From NCBI GenBank assembly GCA_025356815.1, contig JANXQL010000127.1, positions 1 through 40,786 on the forward strand: 40,786 bases of DNA, in the 5' to 3' direction. Source of the DNA: Pseudomonadota bacterium. GTDB taxonomy: Bacteria; Pseudomonadota; Gammaproteobacteria; Steroidobacterales; Steroidobacteraceae. This document shows positions 31,837 to 39,731 of the stretch, one piece after another (the first letter of the stretch is position 1; every line of letters begins with the position of its first letter). The notes beneath the pieces are model-generated. The model was not told where the DNA came from. It did not search any database and was given only the letters and a program-made list of their open reading frames with translations. A program made the translations under genes and the position numbers.

Positions 31837-31857
31837 CTGGCGGGTACCCCTTAACAA

Positions 31858-32418
31858 ATGCGCGAACTCAGCTATATCGTCGACTCGGTGATGGCCCTGG
31901 TGGTCGGCGCCTTCCTGCTACGCCTGCTGCTGCAGTGGGTGCGGGCGGACTTTCGCAACCCCCTCGCGGCCGCCATCTCCCGCCTGACCAATCCGGTCGT
32001 GCTACCGCTGCGCCGGGTGCTGCCCCCCCTCGGTCGCACCGATTCGGCGTCGGTCGTCGCGGTGCTGGGTGCCGAGGCGCTCAAGACGCTACTGTTGATG
32101 ATGATCGGTGGCGGCCTGCCGGGCGCCGGCGCGTTCGTGCTGCTGGCGCTGCTGGACCTCGCCAACACCGTGCTGCTGCTGTACCTGTTCGCGGTGCTCG
32201 CCTACGTGCTGCTCAGCTGGGTGGCACCGGACGGCTACAACCCCGCCGGGCGGGTGTTCAGCGACCTGGCCATGCCGCTGTTGCGTCCGCTGCGCCGTGC
32301 ACTGCCGGCACTAGGCGGCCTGGATCTGTCACCACTGGCTGCGCTACTGCTCCTGTCGGTGCTGCGGATGGTGCTCAACGACCGTATCGCGCCGCTACTG
32401 GCCTCGCTGCTCGGATGA
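31858..32418 (+). CDS. yggT: YggT family integral membrane protein
   Basis: Inner membrane protein of 186 residues with two YGGT repeats, as in Gammaproteobacteria. Hydrophobic helices occur at about 5-25, 62-85 and 88-115, with a final one near 155-180. The conserved repeat core is visible twice: LLLQWVRADFRNPLAAAISR then LTNPVVLPLRRVLPPLG, and later LLSWVAPDGYNPAGRVFSDL and AMPLLRPLRRALPALGGLDL. Function is unclear; links to cell envelope and osmotic tolerance have been proposed for the family. Its stop overlaps the yggU start (ATGA). Confidence 0.94.
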   Translation: MRELSYIVDSVMALVVGAFLLRLLLQWVRADFRNPLAAAISRLTNPVVLPLRRVLPPLGRTDSASVVAVLGAEALKTLLLMMIGGGLPGAGAFVLLALLDLANTVLLLYLFAVLAYVLLSWVAPDGYNPAGRVFSDLAMPLLRPLRRALPALGGLDLSPLAALLLLSVLRMVLNDRIAPLLASLLG

Positions 32419-32714
32419 CCGCCTGGCACCGTTGGGACGGCGCCGACCTGATCCTGACGATGCGCGTGCAGCCGCGGGCGTCGCGCGATGCGCTGGTGCC
32501 CGAGCCCACCCGGCTGAAGGTCCGAATCACCGCGCCGCCGGTCGACGGCGCCGCCAACGCACACCTGCTTCGCTATCTCGCGGGGCGTTTTGGCGTGGCG
32601 CCATCGCGCACCGAACTCGTCCGCGGGACGACCGGACGCGAGAAGACAGTGCGAATCCAGGCGCCGACAGAGCTGCCCACCGAACTCGCGGAGCAACTTT
32701 CGCACTCACGATAG
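32415..32714 (+). CDS. yggU: YggU/DUF167 family protein
   Basis: A 99-residue cytoplasmic protein of the DUF167 family, function unknown. Blocks: LILTMRVQPRASRDALVPEP, LKVRITAPPVDGAANAHLLR, YLAGRFGVAPSRTELVRGTT and GREKTVRIQAP, which together cover the family. The start overlaps the yggT stop in an ATGA junction, closing the yggS-proC-yggT-yggU operon. About 200 nt without a gene follow; they hold the leader of the next gene and a weak extended -10-like TGTTATTGT near 32757-32765. Confidence 0.94.
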   Translation: MTAWHRWDGADLILTMRVQPRASRDALVPEPTRLKVRITAPPVDGAANAHLLRYLAGRFGVAPSRTELVRGTTGREKTVRIQAPTELPTELAEQLSHSR

Positions 32715-32922
32715 GGACGAAACATCGTAAAACGTAGTGGAATTGAGCGATCGGTGTGTTATTGTCGCGCCCGGTCGAGTCAGGTGGCAGTGGTTTTAAG
32801 GCTGATTTTTCCGACTTCCGGCATCACCCGAGCACCTTGTAGGGATCGATCTGGTAACCGCACGGAAGCGAAGAATCCGCTAAAAAACAACGGCCCGGAA
32901 CAGAAACTCACAGGAGAACACA

Positions 32923-33234
32923 ATGGCGAAAAAGAACGCGGCCCCGACCAAGTCCGAAATTCTCGCGCAGATCGCGAAGGACACGGATCTGTCGAAGAAG
33001 CAGGTCGGAGCTGTCTTCGAGTCGCTGAATGGCATCATCAAGAAGAGCCTGCGTGGCTCGGGTCTCTTCACGCTGCCGGGCCTGCTGAAGCACAAGGTCG
33101 TGAAGAAGCCGGCCACCAAGGCTCGCGAGGGCGTCAACCCGTTCACGGGTGAGAAGATGACGTTCAAGGCGAAGCCGGCCTCGAAGAAGGTGCGCGCCGT
33201 CGCCCTGAAGTCGCTCAAGTCCTTCGTGAACTGA
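32923..33234 (+). CDS. HU-family DNA-binding protein
   Basis: Small basic nucleoid-associated protein, 103 residues, related to HU/IHF. N-terminal Lys-rich MAKKNAAPTKSEILAQIAKD, helix pair LSKKQVGAVFESLNGIIKKS, and the DNA-arm region GLFTLPGLLKHKVVKKPATK with REGVNPFTGEKMTFKAKPAS. This corresponds to the ARxGxNPxTGE signature of HU, with TKAREGVNPFTGE. It differs from standard HU-alpha/beta (90 residues) in its N-terminal extension and LPGLLK core; the subgroup is common in Proteobacteria. CAGGAG lies 6-7 nt upstream of the ATG at 32923. Codon use is strongly biased to AAG and other preferred codons, suggesting high expression. A strong terminator follows, so it is monocistronic. Confidence 0.93.
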   Translation: MAKKNAAPTKSEILAQIAKDTDLSKKQVGAVFESLNGIIKKSLRGSGLFTLPGLLKHKVVKKPATKAREGVNPFTGEKMTFKAKPASKKVRAVALKSLKSFVN

Positions 33235-33270
33235 GCGGGCTACGCCGGGCCTTCGGGTCTGGTCGGCATA

Positions 33271-33297
33271 AAGCCGGGGCATCTGCCCCGGCTTTTT
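33271..33297 (+). terminator. Rho-independent terminator after the HU-like gene
   Basis: AAGCCGGGGC (33271-33280) and GCCCCGGCTT (33285-33294) form a perfect 10-bp stem with a 4-nt loop, running into TTTTT (33293-33297). It lies 37 nt after the HU stop. The opposite strand has a shorter T-run, so it may also stop transcription from the hydrolase operon side. Confidence 0.9.
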
Positions 33298-33331
33298 CAT
33301 TGGTGCGCCAGCGGCCGCAGGCGTCTGCCGT

Positions 33332-33979
33332 TCAGCCTGCGTCCAGTGTCGCCTGCACGGCCTGCTTCAATTCTGCGAGCCGGCCGTGGAAGAAATGCTC
33401 GCCCCCCGCGAGCGTCACGAGCCGGGGTGCCGGCTGCGCCGACGCGGCCCAGGCGACCACCGTCGCGTAGTCCACCAACTCGTCCTTGTCCCCCTGGATG
33501 ATGGTCCAAGGCGCCCTCGGCGCTGGGTAAAGATCGAAGTCGAAGCGCTTCACCGGTGGCGCGATGGTCACGAGGCGCACCGCCGGCCGGCGGCTGGCGA
33601 CCCGGAACGCGATGAACGCGCCGAACGAGAACCCCGCGAGCGTCAGCGCCGTGCCCGGCCAGCGCGCTGCGGCCCAGTCGACCACCGCCAGCGCGTCGTC
33701 GGTCTCGCCCCGGCCATCGTCGAAGGCGCCGGCACTTCCGCCCACGCCGCGGAAATTGAACCGCACGGTGGCCAGGCCCCGCTCCTGCAGCGCCCGCGCG
33801 GTCATGTGCACGACCTTGTTCTGCATCGTGCCGCCATGCAGCGGATGCGGGTGGCAGACGATGGCGATGTCCCGAGCGGCGAACATTGCCGGCACCTCCA
33901 CCAGTGCCTCCAGATCCCCGACAGGACCTGCGATGAGCACGCGCTCCGGCGTCGGCGGACGGAACGGCGCCGGCGGCAT
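33332..33979 (-). CDS. COG2945-type alpha/beta hydrolase
   Basis: Soluble alpha/beta hydrolase, 215 residues, of the small COG2945 group; substrate unknown. N-terminal IAIVCHPHPLHGGTMQNKVV (with the HPHP oxyanion-side motif), VRFNFRGVGGSAGAFDDGRG, nucleophile Ser in LAGFSFGAFIAFRVA, acid in IIQGDKDELVDY, and catalytic His in GGEHFFHGRL. The ATG at 33979 is chosen since it begins just upstream of the conserved part; a longer frame reaches into the FKBP gene. GAGGAG directly abuts the ATG, which is unusually close. It ends an operon with the FKBP gene and htpG. Confidence 0.9.
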   Translation of the reverse strand: MPPAPFRPPTPERVLIAGPVGDLEALVEVPAMFAARDIAIVCHPHPLHGGTMQNKVVHMTARALQERGLATVRFNFRGVGGSAGAFDDGRGETDDALAVVDWAAARWPGTALTLAGFSFGAFIAFRVASRRPAVRLVTIAPPVKRFDFDLYPAPRAPWTIIQGDKDELVDYATVVAWAASAQPAPRLVTLAGGEHFFHGRLAELKQAVQATLDAG

Positions 33980-33989
33980 CTCCTCGCGC

Positions 33990-34445
33990 TCAGCCGCCGC
34001 CGGGGCGGAAGTCGAGCAGCTCCACGTCGAACAGCAGCGTCGCATTCGGCGGGATCACGCCCCCCGCGCCGCGGGCGCCGTAGCCCAGCGCGGGTGAAAT
34101 CAAGAGCCGGCGGCGGCCGCCGCTGCGCATGCCCTCGACCCCGAGGTCCCAGCCACGGATGACCCGGCCCTGGCCCAGTTGGAAAAGGAAAGGACTGTGG
34201 CTGTCGAGCGAGCTGTCGAACTTCCGCCCCTTGCCTTCCTTCCTGGTCGGGTCGTACAGCCAGCCGGTGTAGTGCACGCGCACGAAGTCGCCCGCCTTCA
34301 CCGCGATCGCGTCGGCGGGTCCCGGCTCAAGCTCGGTGATGGTCAGGCCGTCAATCGACACCGGCGCCGTGACAGGCGCGGGATCGGTAGCGAACGCGGG
34401 CAAGGCGACGCACAGTGCGGCGATCAGTCCCAGCCATCGATGCAT
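33990..34445 (-). CDS. Exported FKBP-type peptidyl-prolyl isomerase
   Basis: A 151-residue periplasmic FKBP. The signal peptide MHRWLGLIAALCVALPAFA ends before TDPAP. The FKBP domain is complete: GDFVRVHYTGWLYD, KFDSSLDSHSPFLFQLGQGR, VIRGWDLGVEGMRSGGRRRL, LISPALGYGARGAGGVIPPN and ATLLFDVELLDF. Conserved residues include Tyr, Phe, Asp, Trp and Ile of the active pocket (YTGWLYD, FDSS, VIRGWD). The ATG at 34445 has GGGGAG 6 nt upstream. It lies 44 nt after htpG and before the hydrolase gene; whether it shares the heat-shock promoter cannot be seen. A general role in periplasmic protein folding is inferred. Confidence 0.92.
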   Translation of the reverse strand: MHRWLGLIAALCVALPAFATDPAPVTAPVSIDGLTITELEPGPADAIAVKAGDFVRVHYTGWLYDPTRKEGKGRKFDSSLDSHSPFLFQLGQGRVIRGWDLGVEGMRSGGRRRLLISPALGYGARGAGGVIPPNATLLFDVELLDFRPGGG

Positions 34446-34489
34446 CGTCGCTCCCCGGCCGGTGGCCGTCTGCGTTGCGGTGACGACCA

Positions 34490-36403
34490 TTATGACGCCG
34501 ATGCCAGCGGCACGCCGGCGAGCAGCAGGCGGTTGAGCCGGCGCACGAACTCGGCCGGTTCGGCCAGCTGGCCGCCCTCGGCGAGCGTCGCCTCGTCGAC
34601 CAGCAGGCCCGCAAGGTCGCTGAATACCGGGCCCTCCGGCAGCGCGGCGAGTCGGACGACCAGCGGATGGTTCGGGTTCACCTCAAGCGTCGGCTGCGAC
34701 GCCGGCAGCGCCTGGCCGGTGGCTGCCATGAGCTTGCGCATCTGCGCGCCGTAGTCGCCCTCACCGCGCACCAGACAGGCCGGCGACTCGGCCAGCCGCT
34801 GGGTCGCGCGCACCGCCTCGACCCGCGCGGCGAGCGCCTGCTTGAGGCGCCCGCACAGCGCGGCCGCCGCCTCGTTGCTCTTCTGCTCGGCCTCGCGCTC
34901 CTCCGGCGCCACCAGTTCGCCCAGATCGAGGTCGCCGCGGCTCACGTCGTGGCAGTGCTTGCCGTCGATTTCGCCCAGGTAGGACATCATCCATTCATCG
35001 ACCCGATCGTGCAGCAGCAGCACCTCCACGCCCTTCTGCTTCAGGCGTTCCAGATGCGGACTCTGGCGGGCTGCGTTCCAGGTCTCGGCGAGCACGTAGT
35101 AGATGTGCTTCTGGCCCGGACGCATGCGCGCGACGTAGTCGTCCAGCGTCTGGTCCTGCGTCTCAAGCTCGGTATGGGTGGAGGCGAAGCGCAGCAGTTT
35201 TGCGATCCGCTCGCGGTTGGTCGGATCCTCCGCCACGCCCTCCTTCAGAACCTGGCCGAACTCCTTCCAGAACGCCGCGTACTTGTCCGATTCGTCCTTG
35301 GCGAGCTTCGCCAGCATGTCGAGCACGCGCCGGGTGATGCCGCCACGCATCGCCTCGATGTCGGCGTCCTGCTGCAGCAGTTCGCGCGAGACGTTCAGCG
35401 ACAGGTCGGCCGAGTCGACTACGCCCTTCACGAAGCGCAGATACAGGGGCAGGAACTGGTCGGCATCGTCGAGGATGAACACCCGCTTGACGTACAGCTT
35501 CAGGCCGCGCGCCGCGTCGCGGCTCCACAGGTCGAACGGCGCCCGCGCGGGTACGTACAGCAGCGTCGTGTACTCGCGCTTGCCCTCGACCCGGTTGTGG
35601 GACCAGGCCAGCGGGGCGGTGAAGTCGTGCGCGACGTGCTTGTAGAACTCGGTGTAGTCCTCGTCCTTGAGCTCGCCGCGCGGCCGCGTCCACAGTGCCT
35701 GGGCGGTGTTGACCGCCTCGCGCTCGGCCGCCGCCTGCTCGCCGCCCGGCGGCGCCTGCTTCGCCATCTGCACCGGGAACGCGATGTGGTCGGAATAGCG
35801 CTTCACCAGGCTGCGCAGCCGCCAGCCGTCGGCATACTCGCGCGCGTCCTCCTTCAGGTGCAGCACGACCCGCGTGCCGCGTGCCGGCTGGGTCGCGGTC
35901 TCGACCGTGAATTCCCCCGAGCCGTCCGACTCCCAGCGCACGCCCTCGCCGGCCGGCAGGCCGGCCCGGCGCGTAAAGACCTCGACGCGGTCGGCGACGA
36001 TGAACGCCGAGTAGAAGCCGACCCCAAACTGGCCGATCAGCTGTGCGTCCTTCTGCTGGTCACCTGACAGGTGGGCGAGGAACTCGGCCGTGCCGGACTT
36101 GGCGATCGTGCCGAGGTGCTCGACCACCTCGTCGCGGGTCATGCCGATGCCGCTGTCCGTGACCGTCAGGGTACTGGCCGTCGCATCGAAGTCGACGTCG
36201 ATCTGCAGCCCGGTGGCGCCCTCGAGCAGACCAGGCTCCGCCAGCGCGCGAAAACGCAGCTTGTCGCAGGCGTCGGAGGCGTTGGAAATCAGCTCGCGCA
36301 GGAAGATTTCGCGGTTCGAATACAGGGAATGGATCATCAGGCGAAGCAGTTGCTTCACCTCGGCCTGGAAACCGTGGGTCTCCCGCTGGGCAGTAGAGGT
36401 CAT
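34490..36403 (-). CDS. htpG: Chaperone HtpG (Hsp90)
   Basis: Cytoplasmic ATP-dependent Hsp90 chaperone; 637 residues, near E. coli HtpG (624). The GHKL ATPase domain is clear: [50 protein letters not shown] and [20 protein letters not shown]. The middle domain has [20 protein letters not shown] and [20 protein letters not shown]. The start at 36403 gives [20 protein letters not shown], the usual N-terminus; the frame is open upstream but the added residues are not family-like. A sigma-32-type promoter lies 70-96 nt upstream. Genes for FKBP and hydrolase follow in the same direction. Confidence 0.98.
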   Translation of the reverse strand: MTSTAQRETHGFQAEVKQLLRLMIHSLYSNREIFLRELISNASDACDKLRFRALAEPGLLEGATGLQIDVDFDATASTLTVTDSGIGMTRDEVVEHLGTIAKSGTAEFLAHLSGDQQKDAQLIGQFGVGFYSAFIVADRVEVFTRRAGLPAGEGVRWESDGSGEFTVETATQPARGTRVVLHLKEDAREYADGWRLRSLVKRYSDHIAFPVQMAKQAPPGGEQAAAEREAVNTAQALWTRPRGELKDEDYTEFYKHVAHDFTAPLAWSHNRVEGKREYTTLLYVPARAPFDLWSRDAARGLKLYVKRVFILDDADQFLPLYLRFVKGVVDSADLSLNVSRELLQQDADIEAMRGGITRRVLDMLAKLAKDESDKYAAFWKEFGQVLKEGVAEDPTNRERIAKLLRFASTHTELETQDQTLDDYVARMRPGQKHIYYVLAETWNAARQSPHLERLKQKGVEVLLLHDRVDEWMMSYLGEIDGKHCHDVSRGDLDLGELVAPEEREAEQKSNEAAAALCGRLKQALAARVEAVRATQRLAESPACLVRGEGDYGAQMRKLMAATGQALPASQPTLEVNPNHPLVVRLAALPEGPVFSDLAGLLVDEATLAEGGQLAEPAEFVRRLNRLLLAGVPLASAS

Positions 36404-36472
36404 GGCGCTTGGGTCCCGGAACAGGTGTGGTACGTGGAAACCGTGCCCGGCGCAGCGGGCCGACGCGCACAC

Positions 36473-36499
36473 TCTAGGGGCTCGGCGGCAGGTTTCAAG
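36473..36499 (-). promoter_or_regulatory. Sigma-32 (heat-shock) promoter of htpG
   Basis: Reading the minus strand, CTTGAAA (36499-36493) is followed after 12 nt by CCCCTAGA (36480-36473). The sigma-32 consensus is CTTGAAA, 11-16 nt, CCCCATNT. The -35 match is perfect and the -10 matches the CCCC core. The start site would fall near 36466, leaving a 5' leader of about 60 nt before the htpG ATG at 36403. Heat-shock control of htpG is well known, so the match is credible. Confidence 0.75.
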
Positions 36500-36578
36500 G
36501 GGCGCGGTGGCGCCGGCGGGCATTCGGGTCGGGTTCATGCTGGAATACGCCCCCGCCCTCCCTGCCGGAGATTACTCG

Positions 36579-37283
36579 ATGCACCCGATCCAGACCCGCT
36601 CGCTGCTAGCCGTGTGCTGGCTCCTCGTCGCTGCCGCCACGCTGCCGCTGCGCGCCGAGGCGTTGTCGCTCTCGGACCTCACCAATAAGGACGCCTCTTC
36701 CGGCCTGAAGGCCGCGCTCGCGCAGGGCGTGGACAAGGCGGTCGCCCAGCTCGGGGCGAGTGGCGGCTTCCTGCAGAACGCCAAGCTCGCCATCCCGCTG
36801 CCGCCGGCGTTGGAAAAGGCAGATCGGGCGCTCCGGATGGTCGGCATGGGCGGCGACGCCGATGCGCTGAGGGAGGCGATGAACCACGCGGCCGAGGCGG
36901 CGGTGTCCGAGGCCGGCCCGACCTTCAAGAAATCGCTGAAGAACATGACCCTCGCCGATGCCAAGGGCATCCTCGCCGGCGGCGAGGATTCGGCGACCCA
37001 GTACTTTCGCCGTACCTCATCCGACGAGCTGAAACAGAAGTTCAAGCCGATCGTCGGTCGGGCCACCGCCAAGCTCAAGCTCGCCACGGTCTACAACCAG
37101 TACGCAGGCAAGGCCGCGTCGCTGGGACTGGTCAGCGCCGTCGATGCCGACATCAACGACTACGTGACGGCCAAGGCCATGGATGGACTGTTCAGCGTGA
37201 TCGCCGACGAGGAAAAGGCGATCCGCCAGGATCCGCTGGGCCAGGCCAGCAACCTGCTGAAGAAGGTGTTCGGCGCGCAGTGA
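36579..37283 (+). CDS. DUF4197 family exported protein
   Basis: A 234-residue exported protein of the DUF4197 family; function unknown. A signal peptide MHPIQTRSLLAVCWLLVAAA ends near RAEA. The mature protein is largely alpha-helical: LSLSDLTNKDASSGLKAALA, IPLPPALEKADRALRMVGMG, LREAMNHAAEAAV, TQYFRRTSSDELKQKFKPIV, and the C-terminal AKAMDGLFSVIADEEKAIRQ DPLGQAS region typical of the family. The ATG at 36579 has GGAG 9 nt upstream; an in-frame ATG 40 nt earlier would only add residues before the signal peptide. It diverges from htpG and converges on the DUF481 gene. Confidence 0.9.
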   Translation: MHPIQTRSLLAVCWLLVAAATLPLRAEALSLSDLTNKDASSGLKAALAQGVDKAVAQLGASGGFLQNAKLAIPLPPALEKADRALRMVGMGGDADALREAMNHAAEAAVSEAGPTFKKSLKNMTLADAKGILAGGEDSATQYFRRTSSDELKQKFKPIVGRATAKLKLATVYNQYAGKAASLGLVSAVDADINDYVTAKAMDGLFSVIADEEKAIRQDPLGQASNLLKKVFGAQ

Positions 37284-37297
37284 GCCGCGCGCCGAAC
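37268..37297. terminator. Inverted repeat at the DUF4197/DUF481 convergent junction
   Basis: GTTCGGCGCG (37268-37277) and CGCGCCGAAC (37288-37297) form a perfect 10-bp stem with a 10-nt loop that holds the DUF4197 stop codon. The DUF481 stop lies 9 nt beyond. It probably limits readthrough on both strands, but no T-run follows, so the terminator call is moderate. Confidence 0.5.
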
Positions 37298-37305
37298 AGG
37301 TTCGG

Positions 37306-38070
37306 CTAGCGGATGTTGTAGACGATGTTGACGGTCGTCACCTGGTCGAGCTTCTTCACGCCCGCCGCGGGCTTGGTGTTGTAGCGCACGCCGTAGCCGA
37401 CGCTCAATGCCAGCCGGTTGCTGATGCTCACTGCGATCGCGACGTCGTTGGTGGCCGCCGTGTTAGCCGAACCCGAGGTCACGAACAGCTTGTCGGTCAG
37501 CCTGGTCGATGCCGTCAGCGTGTGCGCGTAGTCGATCCCCGCTGTGGCGACGATGTTGCCCTGCGCGTCGCCATTGATGCGCTGCACGACCGCGCCGCTG
37601 GCGTCCTTGACCAGCGCCTGCGGCTCGAGTCGCTGGTAGCCGGCGCCGAGGGTGCCGGCGAGCTTGGTCGAATCGTTGTCGATGAATTTGTAGCCGGCGC
37701 CACCGGCCACGGTCGCCTGATAGGCAAAGCCGCTGAAGAGGTCACGGACCCCATCCACCCCCGCGAACCAGAAGCTATGGCCACTGAGTGCGTGGTCGAC
37801 GTGATAGCGGGCCTCGATCCGCTCGCCGCTCATGATGCCGTTGTTCTTGCCATACAGGCCGCCGACGAACACCACGTTCTTCCACGGGCCATCGACACGG
37901 GCGAGATCGAGCTTGGCATTGAGCGAGGTGGAACTGGTATTGCCGCTGGAAAGCAGCAGCCCGCCCTGCCCGGTGCCGAGCCAGACGCCTTCGGGCGGCG
38001 GGGCGTCGGCGTGGGCCGTCGATACGAGAGTCATTGCCGCAAGCAGCGCTGTCCGATGCGCTCGGTTCAT
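37306..38070 (-). CDS. DUF481 family outer membrane protein
   Basis: A 254-residue predicted outer membrane beta-barrel of the DUF481 (YdiY-like) family. A signal peptide ends in STAHA before DAPPPEGVW. Alternating aromatic and small residues give short amphipathic strands: GLLLSSGNTSSTSLNAKLDL, WKNVVFVGGLYGKNNGIMSG, FSGFAYQATVAGGAGYKFID, KLAGTLGAGYQRLEPQALVK, and a C-terminal ALSVGYGVRYNTKPAAGVKK ending TVNIVYNIR. Function unknown; some members are alkaline- or salt-induced. The ATG at 38070 has GGAG 9 nt upstream. A 360-nt leader with hairpins separates it from metF. Confidence 0.9.
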   Translation of the reverse strand: MNRAHRTALLAAMTLVSTAHADAPPPEGVWLGTGQGGLLLSSGNTSSTSLNAKLDLARVDGPWKNVVFVGGLYGKNNGIMSGERIEARYHVDHALSGHSFWFAGVDGVRDLFSGFAYQATVAGGAGYKFIDNDSTKLAGTLGAGYQRLEPQALVKDASGAVVQRINGDAQGNIVATAGIDYAHTLTASTRLTDKLFVTSGSANTAATNDVAIAVSISNRLALSVGYGVRYNTKPAAGVKKLDQVTTVNIVYNIR

Positions 38071-38141
38071 CGAGAATCTCCGGTTAGGGGCGGCCGGCAA
38101 AGGGGGGCACGCCGTCGCGTGCAGTCCCGGGTCCGGGCCGC

Positions 38142-38179
38142 GGGTATCGTCGGGGGCGAACGATACCCAGAAACCTGGG
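38142..38179. promoter_or_regulatory. Two overlapping hairpins in the leader of the DUF481 gene
   Basis: GGGTATCGT (38142-38150) and ACGATACCC (38160-38168) form a perfect 9-bp stem with a 9-nt loop. CCCAG (38166-38170) and CTGGG (38175-38179) form a second stem that shares CCC with the first, so the two are mutually exclusive. Neither is followed by a T-run on the minus strand. They lie 72-109 nt before the DUF481 start. A regulatory role is possible but unproven. Confidence 0.35.
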
Positions 38180-38258
38180 CGCTTGTGCGACCTTTTCGGT
38201 GTATCGGGGGCAGAATCCCTGCTCGCGATCGGGTGCAGCGCACCGGGCAGATCGGTGG

Positions 38259-38402
38259 GATGGCGCGCGCCGAGCTGTCGAGCACAGCAACCGACTCAGG
38301 CGTGAGCGTCGCCGATGTGGTCTCGACTTTGACGCCTTTGAGCACGATTTCCCCGGTGGGCGGCGACGGATCGTTCGCGGGCGCCGCAGCAGGCGGCGCC
38401 AG
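38259..38402 (-). pseudogene. Fragment of an OmpA-like C-terminal domain
   Basis: On the minus strand, a Pro/Ala-rich stretch (APPAAAPANDPSPPTG) leads into EIVLKGVKVETTSATLTPES and then VAVLDSSARAI. This matches the start of the OmpA-like peptidoglycan-binding domain (typically I-L-GV-FETNSA-LTPES--VLD), including the first strand and part of the first helix. After Ile at 38259 similarity ends, and the peptidoglycan-binding GHTD and RA--V motifs are absent. There is no start codon or signal peptide before it; metF ends at 38431. It therefore looks like a remnant of an OmpA-family gene that once lay between metF and the DUF481 gene. The call rests on family knowledge without a search. The rest of 38071-38430 holds only the hairpins described separately. 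Confidence 0.55.
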
Positions 38403-38430
38403 CGCGTCCGATAGCCGCGCTGGCGCGACG

Positions 38431-39327
38431 TCAGCCGACCGCCGCTGGCCGTGGCGCGCGCACACCCAGCGCATGGCAGATCGCATACGGAATGTCCGCG
38501 CGATTGAGGGTGTACAGGTGGAACGCGTCCACGCCGTGTCGGCGCAGGTGATCGACCTGCTCGATCGCGACTGCGGCGCCGAGCAGTCGACGCGTCTCGA
38601 CATCTTCGTCCAGACCCTCGAAGCGCGCCTGGATCCAGCCGGGGATGGACGCGCCGCAGCGACGCGCGAAGCGACGTACCTGCGAGTAGCGCAGGATCGG
38701 CAGGATCCCAGGCACGAGCGGCACGGTGATGCCGGCGGCGACGCAGCGATCGCGAAAGCGCAGGAAGACATCATTGTCGAAGAAGAACTGCGTGATCGCG
38801 CGAGTCGCGCCGGCGTCGATCTTGCGTTTGAGGTTGTCCAGGTCGTTCGCCGCACTGCCGGCCTCCGGATGCACCTCGGGATAGGCAGCCACCGACAGCT
38901 CGAAGCGGGCCACCGATCGCAGCCCGCGGACCAGGTCGCTGCCCCAGGCATAGCCGTCGGCGAACGGTTCTCTGGCGCCGGCCGGCGCGTCGCTGCGCAG
39001 CGCGACGAGGTGGCGTACGCCCGCGTCCCAGTACTGACGCGCAACAGATTCGATCTCGCCGCTCGTTGCGCCGACCGCGGTCACGTGCGGTGCGACCTCA
39101 AGGCACGTCTCGGCACGCAGCCTGCGCACGACCTCGACCGTACGATCGCGGGTCGAGCCGTCCGCGCCATAGGTCACCCAGACGAAGCGTGGCGCGAGCG
39201 GCGCGAGCCGGCGCACCGACGCCCACAGCAGCGTCTCCATGTCCGGATCGGTGGGCGGGAAGAACTCGAACGACACCGCGACGGCGGCGGGGAGGGCGTT
39301 CGGGGTGGCGGCGGCAGCGACTTCCAT
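38431..39327 (-). CDS. metF: 5,10-methylenetetrahydrofolate reductase
   Basis: FAD-dependent TIM-barrel enzyme that makes 5-methyltetrahydrofolate for methionine synthesis; 298 residues, near E. coli MetF (296). Motifs: VSFEFFPPTDPDMETLLWAS at the N-terminus with the FEFFPP signature, RFVWVTYGADGSTRDRTVEV, VAPHVTAVG, HLVALRSDAP (FAD region), AAYPEVHPEA, and LKRKIDAGATRAITQFFFDN. The ATG at 39327 has AGGTGT 5 nt upstream and is preferred over a GTG ten codons earlier. No SAM or SAH riboswitch is recognised in the leader. A promoter candidate lies at 39437-39465. Confidence 0.97.
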   Translation of the reverse strand: MEVAAAATPNALPAAVAVSFEFFPPTDPDMETLLWASVRRLAPLAPRFVWVTYGADGSTRDRTVEVVRRLRAETCLEVAPHVTAVGATSGEIESVARQYWDAGVRHLVALRSDAPAGAREPFADGYAWGSDLVRGLRSVARFELSVAAYPEVHPEAGSAANDLDNLKRKIDAGATRAITQFFFDNDVFLRFRDRCVAAGITVPLVPGILPILRYSQVRRFARRCGASIPGWIQARFEGLDEDVETRRLLGAAVAIEQVDHLRRHGVDAFHLYTLNRADIPYAICHALGVRAPRPAAVG

Positions 39328-39436
39328 AGGACACCTGTGCACGTGAGACACGAGCACCGATGAATCGTGCAGCGTAGCGGGTGAACTTGCCGGGATGACG
39401 GTGGACGCTGGGCGCCCTCGATCGCTTTAGCCGGAT

Positions 39437-39465
39437 TTCTTACGCGCCCGCAAGCTGGTCTTCAA
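39437..39465 (-). promoter_or_regulatory. Candidate sigma-70 promoter upstream of metF
   Basis: On the minus strand TTGAAG (39465-39460) is separated by 17 nt from TAAGAA (39442-39437), matching four positions of each consensus hexamer. Transcription would start near 39430, about 100 nt before the metF ATG. The remaining sequence between 39358 and 39574 shows no convincing gene or further site. Confidence 0.4.
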
Positions 39466-39574
39466 ATCGGCGCGTCGCCAACATAGCCAGTGGACAGGCA
39501 GCCGGTCAATGGCCCGCAGCACGCATCGTCATTCGTTTTGGAAGGGTCGCTCTAACCGCGGACTCGACCGGGCT

Positions 39575-39664
39575 TCAGGAATGGCTGACGTAGCGACTCG
39601 CCTGCTGCCACACCATCGCGCACAGGTCGTCGAGTTCATCCCACAACAGCAGAAGACGTTCCAT
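39575..39664 (-). CDS. Very small protein gene (29 residues), unknown function
   Basis: A short minus-strand frame beginning ATG at 39664 with an excellent ribosome site (TGGAGG, GGAG ending 6 nt before the ATG). The product starts MERLLLLWDELDDLCAMVW and ends YVSHS. The acidic WDELDDL segment next to a leucine run looks like an amphipathic helix. Similar MxRLxxxWDELDDL N-termini are known to me from small Xanthomonadales proteins of unknown function (memory, not a search). The strong ribosome site and non-random composition support a real gene despite the size. It lies 67 nt after the other small gene and 247 nt before metF. Confidence 0.55.
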   Translation of the reverse strand: MERLLLLWDELDDLCAMVWQQASRYVSHS

Positions 39665-39731
39665 CGCATCCTCCAGGAGGCCGCCCGGGGTCGGGAGCGG
39701 CGGTGCTTGGCCGGAGCCGCACGGGGACCGG

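Noticed and set aside
32715-32922. A short gene between yggU and the HU-like gene
   Set aside because: Short frames there lack ribosome sites and coding character; the segment looks like a leader with a weak promoter.
33235-33270. Second terminator just after the HU-like stop
   Set aside because: The CGGGCC-type pairing is weak and has no T-run; the strong one at 33271-33297 suffices.
38071-38430. Further small frames in the metF-DUF481 gap
   Set aside because: Apart from the OmpA-like fragment the frames are short, Arg-rich and without start signals.
39328-39574. SAM or SAH riboswitch upstream of metF
   Set aside because: No conserved motif of either class is visible; only a promoter-like pair is seen.
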